DNA from: SHZL01 sp963815185
Lineage (GTDB): Bacteria > Pseudomonadota > Gammaproteobacteria > Xanthomonadales > SZUA-36
NCBI GenBank assembly: GCA_963815185.1
Contig: CAWFGC010000004.1
Span: 777,845 to 841,844, forward strand
Reading direction: 5' to 3'
Length of the DNA: 64,000 nucleotides
Of this stretch, positions 16,248-25,594 are shown one piece after another. Position 1 is the first letter of the stretch. Each line of letters starts with the position of its first letter. The translations under genes and the position numbers were made by a program. A model generated the notes under the pieces. It saw only the letters and a list, made by a program, of their open reading frames with translations, was not told the origin of the DNA and did not search any database.

Positions 16248-18090
16248 ATGGCCAGCCTGTTTTTCTTCCTGCTGTTGTTTGCGCTCCCGGCGCAGGCCTC
16301 CAGTGGCGAAATGCCCTCGCTGGTGCACGATATCGGCATCAGTTTGCTGTCGGCCGGCGCGCTGGGCGTCATCTTCACCAAATTGAGAATCCCCAGCATC
16401 GCGGCTTTTCTGCTGGCCGGCATCATCATCGGACCGATCGGCCTGAAGCTCGTGACCGACGCGGAAAACATCGACACCATCGCCCAACTGGGCTTTATTT
16501 TCCTGCTGTTTCTGATTGGCCTCGAAATCGACTTCAAACGCATACTCAGCAGCGGCAAGGCCATCATCATTTCCGGCCTGTTGCAGTACCCGCTGACCAT
16601 CCTGTTCGGCATCCTCGCGGTCAAATTGATGCTGCTGGCTGGGTATTGGCGGGGCTTTGCTGGCCGACAGCCCGTATGCGGCAATTTACATCGGCGTCAT
16701 CATTGCCGGTTCATCCACGCTGCTGGTGGTGAAGCTGTTCCAGGAGCATTTCGAGCTGGACACGGAGCCCGGCCGGCTGGCGCTGGGCATCCTGATTTTC
16801 CAGGACATCTGGGTCATCGTCGCCATCATCATCCAGCCCAATATGCAAAACCCCGAGCTGGGCCTGATCGCAATGTCGTTTCTCGGCATCTTGCTGCTCA
16901 GCCTGTTTACCGTGGTGATGTCCATTGCGCTGGTGGGGCGCGCCTTTGCCTGGATTGCCAAGTCGCCGGAGCTGACTTTGCTGGGCGCCTTGTCCTGGTG
17001 TTTCGTCGTGATTTTTGTCGGCGTCAACCTGGATCACTTGATGGACCTGGTCTATGGCCGCAACTACCACATGGCGGTCGGCTCGGGTATGGCGGCGCTG
17101 ATCGCCGGCGCCAGCATCGCCAACCTGCCATCGAGCACCGAAATCATCACCAAGGTAGCGACGGTGAAGGATTTCTTCATCACCCTGTTCTTCGTGGCGC
17201 TGGGTATCAACATCCCGGCGCCGGAAGGCCTGGATGTGCTGATCCTGGCGCTGGCGCTGGCGGCGGTGGCAGTGCTCGCGCGCCAGTTCGTGTTTTTTCC
17301 GCTGCTGTATTTTTGCAATGTCGACCAGCGCAATGCCGAGGTCACGTCCATTCGTCTGGCGCAAATTTCCGAGTTTGGCCTGGTCATCGCCTTTCTCGGT
17401 GTCAAGCTGGCGCACTTGAGTCCCGCTTTTACCAGTGCGGTGATTTTTGCGTTTGTGATCACCGCCCTGGCCACGCCCCTGCTGTATGGCAAGGCCTACG
17501 AAGTGCACGCCTGGATCCGGCCGCTGCTGGAAAGGTTGGGGTTCAAGGCGCCACCGGAATTGCTAATGGAAAAGGCCAGCGAATACAAACTGGCGCTGCT
17601 GGGCTTTCATCGCGATGCCTCCTCATTGCTTTACAACCTGCAGCAGAGTAACCCGGAGTTGGTGCACGAAACGCTGGTGGTCGACTTTAACGTCGCGCTG
17701 CACGATGCCATTGCCGCGACTGGCGCCGCCGTTCATTACGGTGACCTGTCCAATTTCCAGACGCTGCATCACATCGGGCTCAACAACGCCAGGATCGTGG
17801 TCTGCACCATTCCGGATGATTTGCTGCGCGGCATCAGCAACCGCTCCCTGGTGCGGGTGGCGCGGAACCTGAATCCGACCGCCGTGATCATTGCCAATGC
17901 CATCAGCCTGGACCAGATCGGGCCGATATACCAGGCCGGCGCCAACTACGTTTATCTTTCGCGATTTGAGACTGCGCATGCTTTGGAAGAGGCGGTGCAT
18001 GAAGCCTTGCAGGACCGCATCGATGTCCACCGCGACAAAAGCGCGCAAAAACACCGGTACTCGCAAGAACGGCGCGAAGTACTGAAATAG
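16248..18090 (+). CDS. CPA2/Kef-type cation:proton antiporter (one frameshift)
   Basis: The first part (16248-16640) encodes a signal-like start and the membrane helices LRIPSIAAFLLAGIIIGPIG and GFIFLLFLIGLEIDFKRI of the CPA2 exchanger family. The rest continues in the +1-shifted frame (LLADSPYAAIYIGVIIAGSS, through 18090) with the remaining helices and a C-terminal RCK/TrkA-N-like domain (residues about 450-590, VVDFNVALHDAIAATGAAVH). The break falls at a GGG run (16641-16643); removing one G restores LLAGIGGALLADS. A sequence error is the simplest explanation. The protein would be about 613 residues and is probably a K+ or Na+/H+ antiporter. It starts 16 bases after the SulP gene. Confidence 0.82.
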
Positions 18091-18168
18091 GGCAACACGG
18101 CCGGCGTTACCAACTTTTTAGCCTTTGCCCGGTAATTAATTGACTATGCTCAGCTCAAGGGAAGCCCT

Positions 18169-19020
18169 ATGACCTTGCTGGTCCAGATCACTGACACGCA
18201 TATCGAGGCACCCGGCAAGTTGCTGTATGACACGCTGGATACCGCCCGCCATTTGCAGGAATCGGTGCACGAAATCAATGCGATGAAGCCGCAACCGGAC
18301 CTGGTCATGGTCACCGGTGACCTGGTGGAGCATCCCAGCGAAGCCAGTTATGAGCACTTCGCTGCCCTGGTCGGGCCGGTGCGGGCGCCGGTGTACCTGT
18401 TGCCGGGCAACCACGACGACCCCCAGGTGATGCTGGAGATGTTCGGCGACACCCCGCTGTTCCCGGCCACCCACGCCACCTTGCAATACGTGATCGATGA
18501 TTTCTCCGTGCGCATCCTGGTGCTGAACAGCCATTACCAGGGCAGCGAGTTGCCGGACTTTGGCGCCCACCGGCTGCAGTGGCTGGAGGAAACCCTGGCG
18601 GAATCGGACCGGCCGACGCTGATCGCCATCCACCATCCGCCGATGATAACCGGCATCGGCTTTATCGACATGGTGGGTCCGCATTGGTTTGCCGGTATGC
18701 GCGATGCCATCAAGCAGAACCCACAGGTGGCGTTGGTCATTTGCGGCCATGGACATACCGACCTGGTCGGCCGCATCGGCACGGTGCCGGTGTATATGGC
18801 GGGCAGCACCGCGCATCAACTGATCGCCGACCGGGCGCAGGACCAGGCCCCGGCCTTCGACACCCGGCGGGCGCCGCCGGTGTTGCATCACTGGCTGGGT
18901 GAGAGCTTTGTCAGCGGCAGCGACGCCTGGCCTGAGTGGGTATCGGAAAAACGTATCGACATGGAATCCGGACTGGAATGGGATGTCCTCAAAGACCGGA
19001 TGCGTGGCTCAATGTTATAG
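18169..19020 (+). CDS. class III cyclic-nucleotide phosphodiesterase-like metallophosphoesterase
   Basis: A 283-residue metallophosphoesterase. The binuclear metal motifs appear in order: QITDTHIE (D, H), VTGDLVEH (GD), LPGNHDD (GNH), AIHHPP and CGHGHTD. This set and the length resemble CpdA-type enzymes that hydrolyse cAMP or cGMP; other phosphodiester substrates are possible. It lies 68 bases upstream of an adenylate cyclase gene and downstream of a transporter with a cyclic-nucleotide-binding domain, which supports a cAMP role. Confidence 0.83.
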   Translation: MTLLVQITDTHIEAPGKLLYDTLDTARHLQESVHEINAMKPQPDLVMVTGDLVEHPSEASYEHFAALVGPVRAPVYLLPGNHDDPQVMLEMFGDTPLFPATHATLQYVIDDFSVRILVLNSHYQGSELPDFGAHRLQWLEETLAESDRPTLIAIHHPPMITGIGFIDMVGPHWFAGMRDAIKQNPQVALVICGHGHTDLVGRIGTVPVYMAGSTAHQLIADRAQDQAPAFDTRRAPPVLHHWLGESFVSGSDAWPEWVSEKRIDMESGLEWDVLKDRMRGSML

Positions 19021-19088
19021 TGCCAGTCCCTGAAGCGGACTGACATAGCATGCCGAAAAGCAGTACCCCAAGCGGTCAGGTGACCTGA

Positions 19089-21302
19089 GTGAAGCGTTAC
19101 CTGATACGCGCTGTTTTTGGACTTCTTCTCACTGCAATCCTGATTTCTCATGTTGCCGGTGCGCTGTCCATTCCCTACATGGACGCCATCGAAAACCTGT
19201 TGTACGACACACGCGTGCGCCTGACCGCGCCGCGCGGCAAGGATGAGCGCATCGTCATCGTCGCCATCGATGAGGCCAGTCTGCGAGCGGAAGGGCACTG
19301 GCCGTGGACGCGGGACAAGCTGGCCCTGCTGGTGAAACAGTTGTTCAGCTATGGCGTTGCCGTGGTTGGATTTGACATTACCTTCATTGAACGGGATGAA
19401 AGCGCGGACGTGGATACGCTGCGCAAGCTGGCCTCGGGCAAACAGGACCAGGCCTTCCGCGAGCGGCTCGATGAGTTGCAACCCGAACTCGATCGTGACC
19501 GAAAGTTTGCCGAGGCGCTGGCCACCGGGCCAACGGTTATGGGTTATTACTTCGATACCAACCCCAAAACCGCTTTTGAAACCGGCGAACTGCCGATGCC
19601 GGCATTTGATTTTGACAAATCCATGGCCAGTTACATCTTTTTGCCGCACGCCTATGGTTTCAGCTCCGGCCTGCCGGAACTGATGGAAAGTGCCACCAGC
19701 GGTGGATTCCTCGACAATCCCCTGATCGACTCGGACGGCATTGTGCGCCGCGCACCGCTGTTACAAGAATTCAAGTTGAGTGCCTACGAATCCCTGTCGA
19801 TGGCCGTGGCCGCAACCTATTTCAATGACATCACACTGCCGGTTTTCGTCGATGCAACCACCTGGATGGGTGACTACCCGCCGCTGGAAGGGCTGGAGTT
19901 GGCCGGGCGGCCCATTCCGATCGATCCGCAGGGCGCCGTGCTGGTGCCGTACCGTGGTCCGCGCGGCAGTTTTCCCTATGTCTCGGCCACCGAGGTCATG
20001 AAGGGCACATTAGAAGACCCGGAAAAACTCAAAGGCGTCATCGTGCTGGTTGGCGCCACCGCGCCCGGTCTGGAAGACCTCAGATCAACGCCCTTCGGCT
20101 CGGTTTATCCCGGGGTCGAGGTGCATGCCAACGTGATCAGCGGCATCCTCGACAGCAGCTTCCGTTGGCAACCGGCCTATACCGCGGCAGCGGAAATGAT
20201 CACGGTTTCCGCCTTCGGGCTGCTCGGTTCACTGGTGTTGCCGCTGCTGTCGCCCGTTGTCGCCTCATTGGCATTCATCACCCTGTTGCTGGCGGCCCTG
20301 GCAGTCAACCTGTACATGTGGAGCGTCGAATTCAACGTGCTGCCGCTGGCGGTAACGCTGTTTACCCTGATCGGCATTTACACCTTGAACATGGTATTCG
20401 GTTACCTGTTCGAAACCCGCAGCCGTTCGCACATGGACAACCTGTTTGGACAGTATGTGCCACCCGACCTGGTGAAGGAGATGAGCCGCGACCCTGAGCA
20501 TTACTCGCTGAAAAGCGAGAAGCTGGAGCTGAGCGTGTTGTTTACCGACATTCGCGGATTTACCACCATTTCCGAGCGTCTGGACGCGAGCGAACTGTCG
20601 GAGTTGATGGACCAGTACCTGACGCCGATGACACGCATCGTGCATGAATCCAAAGGCACCATCGACAAATACATCGGCGATGCCGTCATGGCCTTCTGGG
20701 GCGCGCCGCTGCACGACACCCACCACGCTGCCCGCGCGGTGGCCGCCGGGCTGGAGATGCTGACGGCCCTGGACAAGCTGAACGTCCAGTTCCAGAAGAA
20801 AGGCTGGCCGGAAATACGCATTGGCGTTGGTATCAATACCGGCCCCATGAGTGTCGGCAACATGGGCTCGCAGTTCCGCCGCGCTTATACCGTGCTGGGT
20901 GATGCGGTCAACCTGGGCTCGCGCCTGGAGGGCATTACCAAGCAGTATGGCGTTGCTTTTATCGTCAGTGAAACCACCGCGGCGCAAGCGCCGGAGTTTT
21001 TTTACCGTGAACTGGACCGGGTGCGGGTGAAAGGCAAAGCCGAGCCGGTGACGATTCTTGAACCCCTCGGCCTGCGCGATCAACTGTCGACGCAAACCAT
21101 CGAAGATACCAAGCTGTTCCACAATGCCTTGCGGCTGTATCGCGAGCAGCAATGGGACGCAGCGGAGAAGGTGCTTAAGGAATTGCAGTCGGTGGAGCCC
21201 GAAGCCTATCTCTTCAGGCTGTACCTCGAGCGCATAGCTTTGTTTCGCAAGGAACCGCCTGACGCGGATTGGGATGGCGTTTTCACCTACATGACCAAAT
21301 AG
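19089..21302 (+). CDS. CHASE2-domain adenylate cyclase
   Basis: A 737-residue membrane protein starting with GTG. One N-terminal membrane helix (residues 5-25) is followed by a periplasmic CHASE2 sensor (about 30-340, for example RIVIVAIDEASLRAEGHWPW), two or three membrane helices (about 350-440) and a class III cyclase domain (about 470-660). The cyclase has the metal aspartates in LFTDIRGFT and KYIGDAVMAFWG, and lysine plus aspartate at the base-selecting positions (IDKYIGD, VLGDAVNLGSRLEG), favouring ATP. A short TPR-like tail follows. CHASE2 cyclases are often next to FecR-domain genes, as here. Confidence 0.9.
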   Translation: MKRYLIRAVFGLLLTAILISHVAGALSIPYMDAIENLLYDTRVRLTAPRGKDERIVIVAIDEASLRAEGHWPWTRDKLALLVKQLFSYGVAVVGFDITFIERDESADVDTLRKLASGKQDQAFRERLDELQPELDRDRKFAEALATGPTVMGYYFDTNPKTAFETGELPMPAFDFDKSMASYIFLPHAYGFSSGLPELMESATSGGFLDNPLIDSDGIVRRAPLLQEFKLSAYESLSMAVAATYFNDITLPVFVDATTWMGDYPPLEGLELAGRPIPIDPQGAVLVPYRGPRGSFPYVSATEVMKGTLEDPEKLKGVIVLVGATAPGLEDLRSTPFGSVYPGVEVHANVISGILDSSFRWQPAYTAAAEMITVSAFGLLGSLVLPLLSPVVASLAFITLLLAALAVNLYMWSVEFNVLPLAVTLFTLIGIYTLNMVFGYLFETRSRSHMDNLFGQYVPPDLVKEMSRDPEHYSLKSEKLELSVLFTDIRGFTTISERLDASELSELMDQYLTPMTRIVHESKGTIDKYIGDAVMAFWGAPLHDTHHAARAVAAGLEMLTALDKLNVQFQKKGWPEIRIGVGINTGPMSVGNMGSQFRRAYTVLGDAVNLGSRLEGITKQYGVAFIVSETTAAQAPEFFYRELDRVRVKGKAEPVTILEPLGLRDQLSTQTIEDTKLFHNALRLYREQQWDAAEKVLKELQSVEPEAYLFRLYLERIALFRKEPPDADWDGVFTYMTK

Positions 21303-21570
21303 CAGGTGAGCGATATTGCCGGATTGATTCTTTTGACAGAATTTATGCTATTATTAATCACTTACTGGTGGAACGCTTCTCTCCACCAAATATGGGGTGT
21401 AGCCAAACCATCGGCAACTTATTCGTCACACACGCCCACGGAAGTAAACCACAGACACCAGGGATTGGATGAGCGACAGGCATTGGAGCATGCCCGACCA
21501 ACCTTTGGCTATATGGCGGGTAGTTCACGGTGAGATACTTACATAGGCAATTGAAAAGGGTTTAAACATT
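21303..21570. other. long leader before the FecR-like gene
   Basis: No gene is supported in these 268 bases. They include a TTGACA (21333-21338) and an AT-rich stretch (tattattaat) that could be a weak promoter, and an inverted repeat GGTGGA...TCCACC near 21,367-21,388. The length leaves room for a structured 5' leader, but it does not match a c-di-GMP (GEMM) or other riboswitch that I recognise. Confidence 0.35.
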
Positions 21571-22056
21571 ATGAATATCGTCAACAGGGTTTTAATCGTT
21601 CTGGTTGTGATTCTTGCGGCATTTTCCACGCAGACGTTTGCGAGCGATGCCAAAGGTTTGGTTGTTGCTTTGCGCGGCACTGTAATTGCCACGGCTAATG
21701 GTGACTCGCGCGAACTGAATCAGGGGGACGAGATTTTTATCGAGGATGAAATTCTGACCGGGCCGAAGAGTTTTGCGGTACTGCAATTTCTCGATGGCGC
21801 CAAGGTAACCGTCAAGCCGAATTCGGAAGTTGTTATCGAAGATTATGTCTACAATGGCAATTCCGATGACAAAGCGACCTTGAGTCTCGTTTCCGGTGGT
21901 CTGCGCGTGATCACGGGCGCCATGGCCAAGAACAATCCCGAGAACTACAAGGTGAAAACCCCGGTAGCACTGATGGGTGTGCGCGGAACAGAGTTTGCCA
22001 TTCAGCTTTGCGGTGAAGATGTCTGCGAAGAAGGCGGTATCGAAGTCGTCAATTAG
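21571..22056 (+). CDS. FecR-domain periplasmic protein
   Basis: A 161-residue protein with a signal peptide (residues 1-25, ending TFASDA) and a FecR domain: LRGTVIATANGDSRELNQGD, then FLDGAKVTVKPNSEVVIEDY and the closing TPVALMGVRGTEFAIQ. It is exported and probably senses or binds something in the periplasm. Stand-alone FecR proteins of this type are often encoded beside CHASE2 cyclases, and the cyclase gene ends 270 bases upstream. The protein stops shortly after the domain. Confidence 0.85.
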   Translation: MNIVNRVLIVLVVILAAFSTQTFASDAKGLVVALRGTVIATANGDSRELNQGDEIFIEDEILTGPKSFAVLQFLDGAKVTVKPNSEVVIEDYVYNGNSDDKATLSLVSGGLRVITGAMAKNNPENYKVKTPVALMGVRGTEFAIQLCGEDVCEEGGIEVVN

Positions 22057-22117
22057 GATTTTCCCTCGGCGGCGGAATAACAGGGTTTGAAAGAGTCCTG
22101 AACCAGACGTGTGTAAA

Positions 22118-22148
22118 CAAAAGACCGGCCAATGGCCGGTCTTTTTTT
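22118..22148 (+). terminator. bidirectional Rho-independent terminator
   Basis: AAAGACCGGCC, loop AAT, GGCCGGTCTTTTTTT. The 11-12 bp stem has A- and T-runs on both sides, so it can serve both the FecR-like gene (plus) and the convergent gene at 22168-23358 (minus). Confidence 0.9.
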
Positions 22149-22167
22149 ACCTCGGTTGTCTGTCTGA

Positions 22168-23358
22168 TCAGGAACCGCTTGCGGGCGGTTCAGGCGAAGG
22201 TGGCGGTGGCGGCGCAGGCGCCGTTGGTGGCACAACCGCTCCACCGATCGGCGTGGTCGTACCGGAAACACCATGTGAGCCGACCGGATTACCCGGACCA
22301 CAACGCGCCAAATGCGAATCCTCTTCCACAAAGTTGATTACGGTTTGCAAGTGGGGCATCTTCTTGGCGATGGCAATACGCACCCGGTCCGGGTCATCCA
22401 CATACATCTTCCCGCCTTCGAGCATGGTCACGAAAATGGGCTTACGGGAGAATCCGTACGCGTCGAGCTGCGCCTCGATGGCTTCACGCCGCTGCTTATC
22501 GATCTTATCCAGATCCGGCAGATCGAAATACTTCTCGAATTCTTCTGCAGTTGGCGAAAAATGATGGTCGCCTAATGGCCACAAAGGAACTTCGGCCAAT
22601 TTGATGTGGCGCTCGTTAAATGCCTTGTGGACCTCTTCCAGGCTGACATTGGAGCCAAAATAGCTGACCGGAACCACGTTGGAATCATTGAACACAAAAA
22701 CGACCGGTATCTTCTCGTTGCCGTAGAAACGGTGCAAGGGGTCAATGGCGTAATTATCGATTACAACCTGGTTTATGCCCACGTAAAGCGAAATGAGCAA
22801 GGTCTTAGGACGCTTCTCATTCATGATATCGACCGAGGAATCCGGTTTGTACCAGTATTCGGCCGAGGAGTAGCCAATAATGTCTTTAAAGCTCAGGGTT
22901 GTATGAAATTCGCCTTCGATCCATTTCGGGAAAGGCTGAATAACCTCCGGAACCTCGAAATAGCGTTTCACAACCTGTTTGATAATATCCTGGTCAGGAT
23001 TCAGGTCTTCGAATTTATACGTGGAAAACATCCGGCTTTGAGCCGCAACACTGGTGCACGGCCAATCCAGGAATGCCGGTACTTTCTTAATGCAGGTCAA
23101 CTTCGTTTCGTCGGCAAAAGCAGCTTGGCCCGGCGCCAACTCGACAACCTTGTCGCCTTTCATCAGAAACGTGCGGCCCTGGTCTGTGGTGGCGTAGAGA
23201 CCCGGCGGGGTTCCCTCCACATCCACGCAATCCGCGTTAGTGCTTTGCGCTTGCAGGCTCGCAGAAGCCAGCGCAGAAATGATAAGCGCCGGCAGTAACG
23301 CACGGCAGTATGTCTTTCCGGTCATACCGTTGGAAATCTTGTTCATGAAATTGTACAT
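22168..23358 (-). CDS. secreted protein of unknown function with a proline-rich tail
   Basis: About 396 residues from the ATG at 23358, which has a good Shine-Dalgarno (aaggggcg) upstream; the open frame extends further but without family-like sequence. Residues 1-35 are a signal peptide (GKTYCRALLPALIISALASA). The mature part has four or more cysteines and an internal region with hydrophobic strands (KTLLISLYVGINQVVIDNYA, IPVVFVFNDSNVVPVSYFGS). It ends in PPTAPAPPPPPSPEPPASGS, a low-complexity tail. I do not recognise the family. It is convergent with the FecR-like gene and divergent from rfaH. Confidence 0.75.
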   Translation of the reverse strand: MYNFMNKISNGMTGKTYCRALLPALIISALASASLQAQSTNADCVDVEGTPPGLYATTDQGRTFLMKGDKVVELAPGQAAFADETKLTCIKKVPAFLDWPCTSVAAQSRMFSTYKFEDLNPDQDIIKQVVKRYFEVPEVIQPFPKWIEGEFHTTLSFKDIIGYSSAEYWYKPDSSVDIMNEKRPKTLLISLYVGINQVVIDNYAIDPLHRFYGNEKIPVVFVFNDSNVVPVSYFGSNVSLEEVHKAFNERHIKLAEVPLWPLGDHHFSPTAEEFEKYFDLPDLDKIDKQRREAIEAQLDAYGFSRKPIFVTMLEGGKMYVDDPDRVRIAIAKKMPHLQTVINFVEEDSHLARCGPGNPVGSHGVSGTTTPIGGAVVPPTAPAPPPPPSPEPPASGS

Positions 23359-23637
23359 CTGAATTTCGCCCCTTGATCGCAGAATCGCTCCCTGAAGTTT
23401 GCGTCGCTCCTTGACCTTGGTTAAGTTTAGCCCCTTTATTACGTAGTCCTGGAAAAGTAATGATAACCCATATTTTTTTTGAAGGGTAGTTATATTGGGC
23501 AATTTTATTGCAAGTAATCCGGATAGCTTCTCCTGCTTTGCGCTCACGCTTTCTTCCTTTTGCGGCAAACCTATTTGTTCAATGCTTGAACATGAGCTAC
23601 AATAATGCAACTGCATCAATTAAGGGGTGTCACGGCT
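23359..23637. other. divergent intergenic region before rfaH
   Basis: These 279 bases separate the start of the minus-strand secreted-protein gene from rfaH. They must hold both promoters. No strong consensus -35/-10 pair or known binding site could be assigned. A minus-strand open frame crosses it but shows no protein-like features. Confidence 0.4.
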
Positions 23638-24153
23638 GTGCAGGAAATGCAACCCGACTGGTTCGCGGTTTACGCCAAACCGCGGCAAGAACACATTGCG
23701 TTGGAAAACCTGGAGCGGCAGGGGTTCCATTGTTTCCTTCCAATGGCCATCAACCCCTACCAACGCCGCACTGAGCGCAAGCCAAGAATCGAGCCGCTGT
23801 TTCCCCGTTATCTGTTCCTGAATGCCATTGCTGATCAGCAAAGCCTGGGTCCGGTGCGTTCCACCCGCGGCGTCTGCGGCCTGGTGCGTTTCGGCATGCA
23901 ACTAGCCACGTTGCCGGAGCCCGTCATCGAAACCATCAACAGGCGATGTGATCCGCAAACAGGCCTGGTGCAACTGGATCCCGTTCCGGTCGAAGTGGGG
24001 GATAAAGTGCGGGTATTTGATGGTCCACTGGCGGGACTGGAAGGAATTTTCCGGGAGCGCAAGGGAAACAAACGCGCGCTTCTGCTGATGAAGATACTGG
24101 GTACCGAATCCACCGTGGAGGTGGATGCATTGCTGTTGCAAAAAGCGGGATAA
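23638..24153 (+). CDS. rfaH: RfaH transcription antiterminator (NusG paralogue)
   Basis: About 171 residues from GTG 23638 (Shine-Dalgarno aaggggtg 10 bases before); ATG 23647 and a longer start at 23605 are alternatives. The N-terminal NGN domain is clear (WFAVYAKPRQEHIALENLER, FPRYLF), and the C-terminal KOW-type domain follows (VGDKVRVFDGPLAGLEGIF). RfaH binds RNA polymerase paused at ops sites and prevents early termination in long surface-polysaccharide operons. An ops element lies 116 bases past the gene at 24269-24280, directly ahead of the polysaccharide operon. Confidence 0.92.
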   Translation: MQEMQPDWFAVYAKPRQEHIALENLERQGFHCFLPMAINPYQRRTERKPRIEPLFPRYLFLNAIADQQSLGPVRSTRGVCGLVRFGMQLATLPEPVIETINRRCDPQTGLVQLDPVPVEVGDKVRVFDGPLAGLEGIFRERKGNKRALLLMKILGTESTVEVDALLLQKAG

Positions 24154-24387
24154 CAACCGGCAAGAGCGCGCCTTGCGCGCGATTGATAGGGCTGGCTTGC
24201 CGGCGAATGAACAATGACGGCGCGCGCGCTGCTCCTACACCCATGCGGAGCACATCCGTGCACTGCAGGGCGGTAGCGTGCCCAAGAAATGCTTCCTCTG
24301 TCATTGACGGGTATGGAGCAAACGCTAGAAACCACGCTAAACGGCTTTTCAACACCGCGCCGCCAAAATACTTAAGAGCAGAAACAC
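24154..24387. other. 5' leader of the polysaccharide operon
   Basis: A 234-base non-coding leader between rfaH and the ABC permease gene. It carries the ops element at 24269-24280. Inverted GC-rich pairs around 24,160-24,185 (gagcgcgccttgcgcgcg) may form a hairpin. No consensus promoter was found, so rfaH and the operon could share a transcript. Confidence 0.5.
24269..24280 (+). promoter_or_regulatory. ops element (RfaH recruitment site)
   Basis: GGCGGTAGCGTG is identical to the core of the enterobacterial ops element (GGCGGTAGCGT). It sits in the leader of the polysaccharide operon and immediately follows rfaH itself. Confidence 0.92.
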
Positions 24388-25242
24388 ATGCCTAACCGGA
24401 CTATCGAAAACCAGTTCTTTGGCCACGAACAAATTAACGTGATCGAGCCGCAAAAGGGTTGGCGCACGCTGAACCTGCGTGAGCTGTGGGCTTACAGGGA
24501 ACTGCTGGCGGTGCTCACCCAACGTGATATCAGGGTGCGCTACAAGCAGACTGTGCTGGGGGTGGCCTGGGCGGTTATCCAGCCGCTGTTGACGATGATC
24601 CTGTTTTCCTTCGTGTTCGGGCGGCTGGCCAAAATTCCTTCCGATGGCCTGCCGTACCCGATTTTCGTTTACGCGGGGCTGCTGCCGTGGACATTTTTCG
24701 CCAACGCCTTGTCAACCTCAGGCAATTCCCTGGTCGGCCAACAGCATCTCATCAGCAAGGTGTATTTCCCGCGCCTGATCATTCCGCTGTCTTCGGTGGG
24801 TACCGGGCTGATCGACTTCGCCGTTTCCGCAGCTATTTTGCTGATATTGATGGTCCACTTCGGCATCGGTTGGAGTATCAACCTGCTGGCGGTGCCGCTT
24901 CTGATCCTGGCGGTCATCTTCATTGCGCTGGGGGTGGGCACACTGCTTTCCGCACTAACCGTCAGCTACCGCGATTTTCGCTATGTCGTACCCTTCGTGG
25001 TGCAGTTCTGGATGTATGCCACGCCGGTAGTCTACCCGGCCAGCCTGTTTCCCGAGAAATGGAGGTGGTTTCTGTTCCTGAACCCGATGGCAGGACTGAT
25101 CGAGGGCTTTCGCTCCGCATTCCTGGCTCAGCCCTTCAATTGGGTCGGCATCTCGATTTCCATGGCGGTGGCCGCCTCCGTATTCGTGTTTGGCGTGTTC
25201 TACTTCGAGAAAATGGAGCGCCGCTTCGCGGACATCATCTGA
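24388..25242 (+). CDS. wzm: ABC-2 type polysaccharide export permease (Wzm-like)
   Basis: A 284-residue inner-membrane protein with the ABC-2 permease pattern: cytoplasmic N-terminus with LAVLTQRDIRVRYKQTVLGV, then six predicted helices and the conserved NPMAGLIEGFRSAFL before the last helix. Together with the ATPase at 29664-30905 it should export a lipid-linked polysaccharide. It is the first gene after the ops element. Confidence 0.9.
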   Translation: MPNRTIENQFFGHEQINVIEPQKGWRTLNLRELWAYRELLAVLTQRDIRVRYKQTVLGVAWAVIQPLLTMILFSFVFGRLAKIPSDGLPYPIFVYAGLLPWTFFANALSTSGNSLVGQQHLISKVYFPRLIIPLSSVGTGLIDFAVSAAILLILMVHFGIGWSINLLAVPLLILAVIFIALGVGTLLSALTVSYRDFRYVVPFVVQFWMYATPVVYPASLFPEKWRWFLFLNPMAGLIEGFRSAFLAQPFNWVGISISMAVAASVFVFGVFYFEKMERRFADII

Positions 25243-25252
25243 GCACTCGTCG

Positions 25253-25594
25253 TTGAGTTCCTTCGAACGGGAAATCCATCTCAAAGTTCTTCGCCATCTG
25301 GAGCAAAATCCGGATGTTACGCAGCGGAAACTGGCCGAACACCTGGGCGTCAGCCTGGGCAAAGCCAATTACTGCCTGAAAGCGCTGATCGAAAAAGGCT
25401 TCATCAAGGCGCGTAATTTCAAGAACTCGAACCACAAGAGCGCCTATCTGTATGTGCTTACGCCCAACGGTATCGATGCCAGGGCACGTATCTCGGTAGC
25501 CTTTCTCAAGCGCAAGGTACATGAGTACGAGCAGCTCAGGCAGGAGATTGCACAGCTGGAGCAGGAAGTAAGCGGCGATAGGGGCAAACACTGA
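25253..25594 (+). CDS. MarR-family EPS-associated transcriptional regulator
   Basis: About 113 residues if started at TTG 25253 (MSSFEREIHLKVLRHLEQNP); the frame is open to an ATG at 25190 inside the permease gene, but the family homology begins here. The winged helix DVTQRKLAEHLGVSLGKANY and the following LIEKGFIKARNFKNSNHKSA identify the EPS-associated MarR-like family that is commonly found within exopolysaccharide loci. A C-terminal helix (KRKVHEYEQLRQEIAQLEQE) probably dimerises. The stop overlaps the next start (TGATG). Confidence 0.85.
   Translation: MSSFEREIHLKVLRHLEQNPDVTQRKLAEHLGVSLGKANYCLKALIEKGFIKARNFKNSNHKSAYLYVLTPNGIDARARISVAFLKRKVHEYEQLRQEIAQLEQEVSGDRGKH

Noticed and set aside
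21360..21550. Possible c-di-GMP (GEMM) riboswitch before the FecR-like gene
   Set aside because: Only short CAAACC-like pieces are present; the conserved GEMM core and tetraloop receptor are missing.
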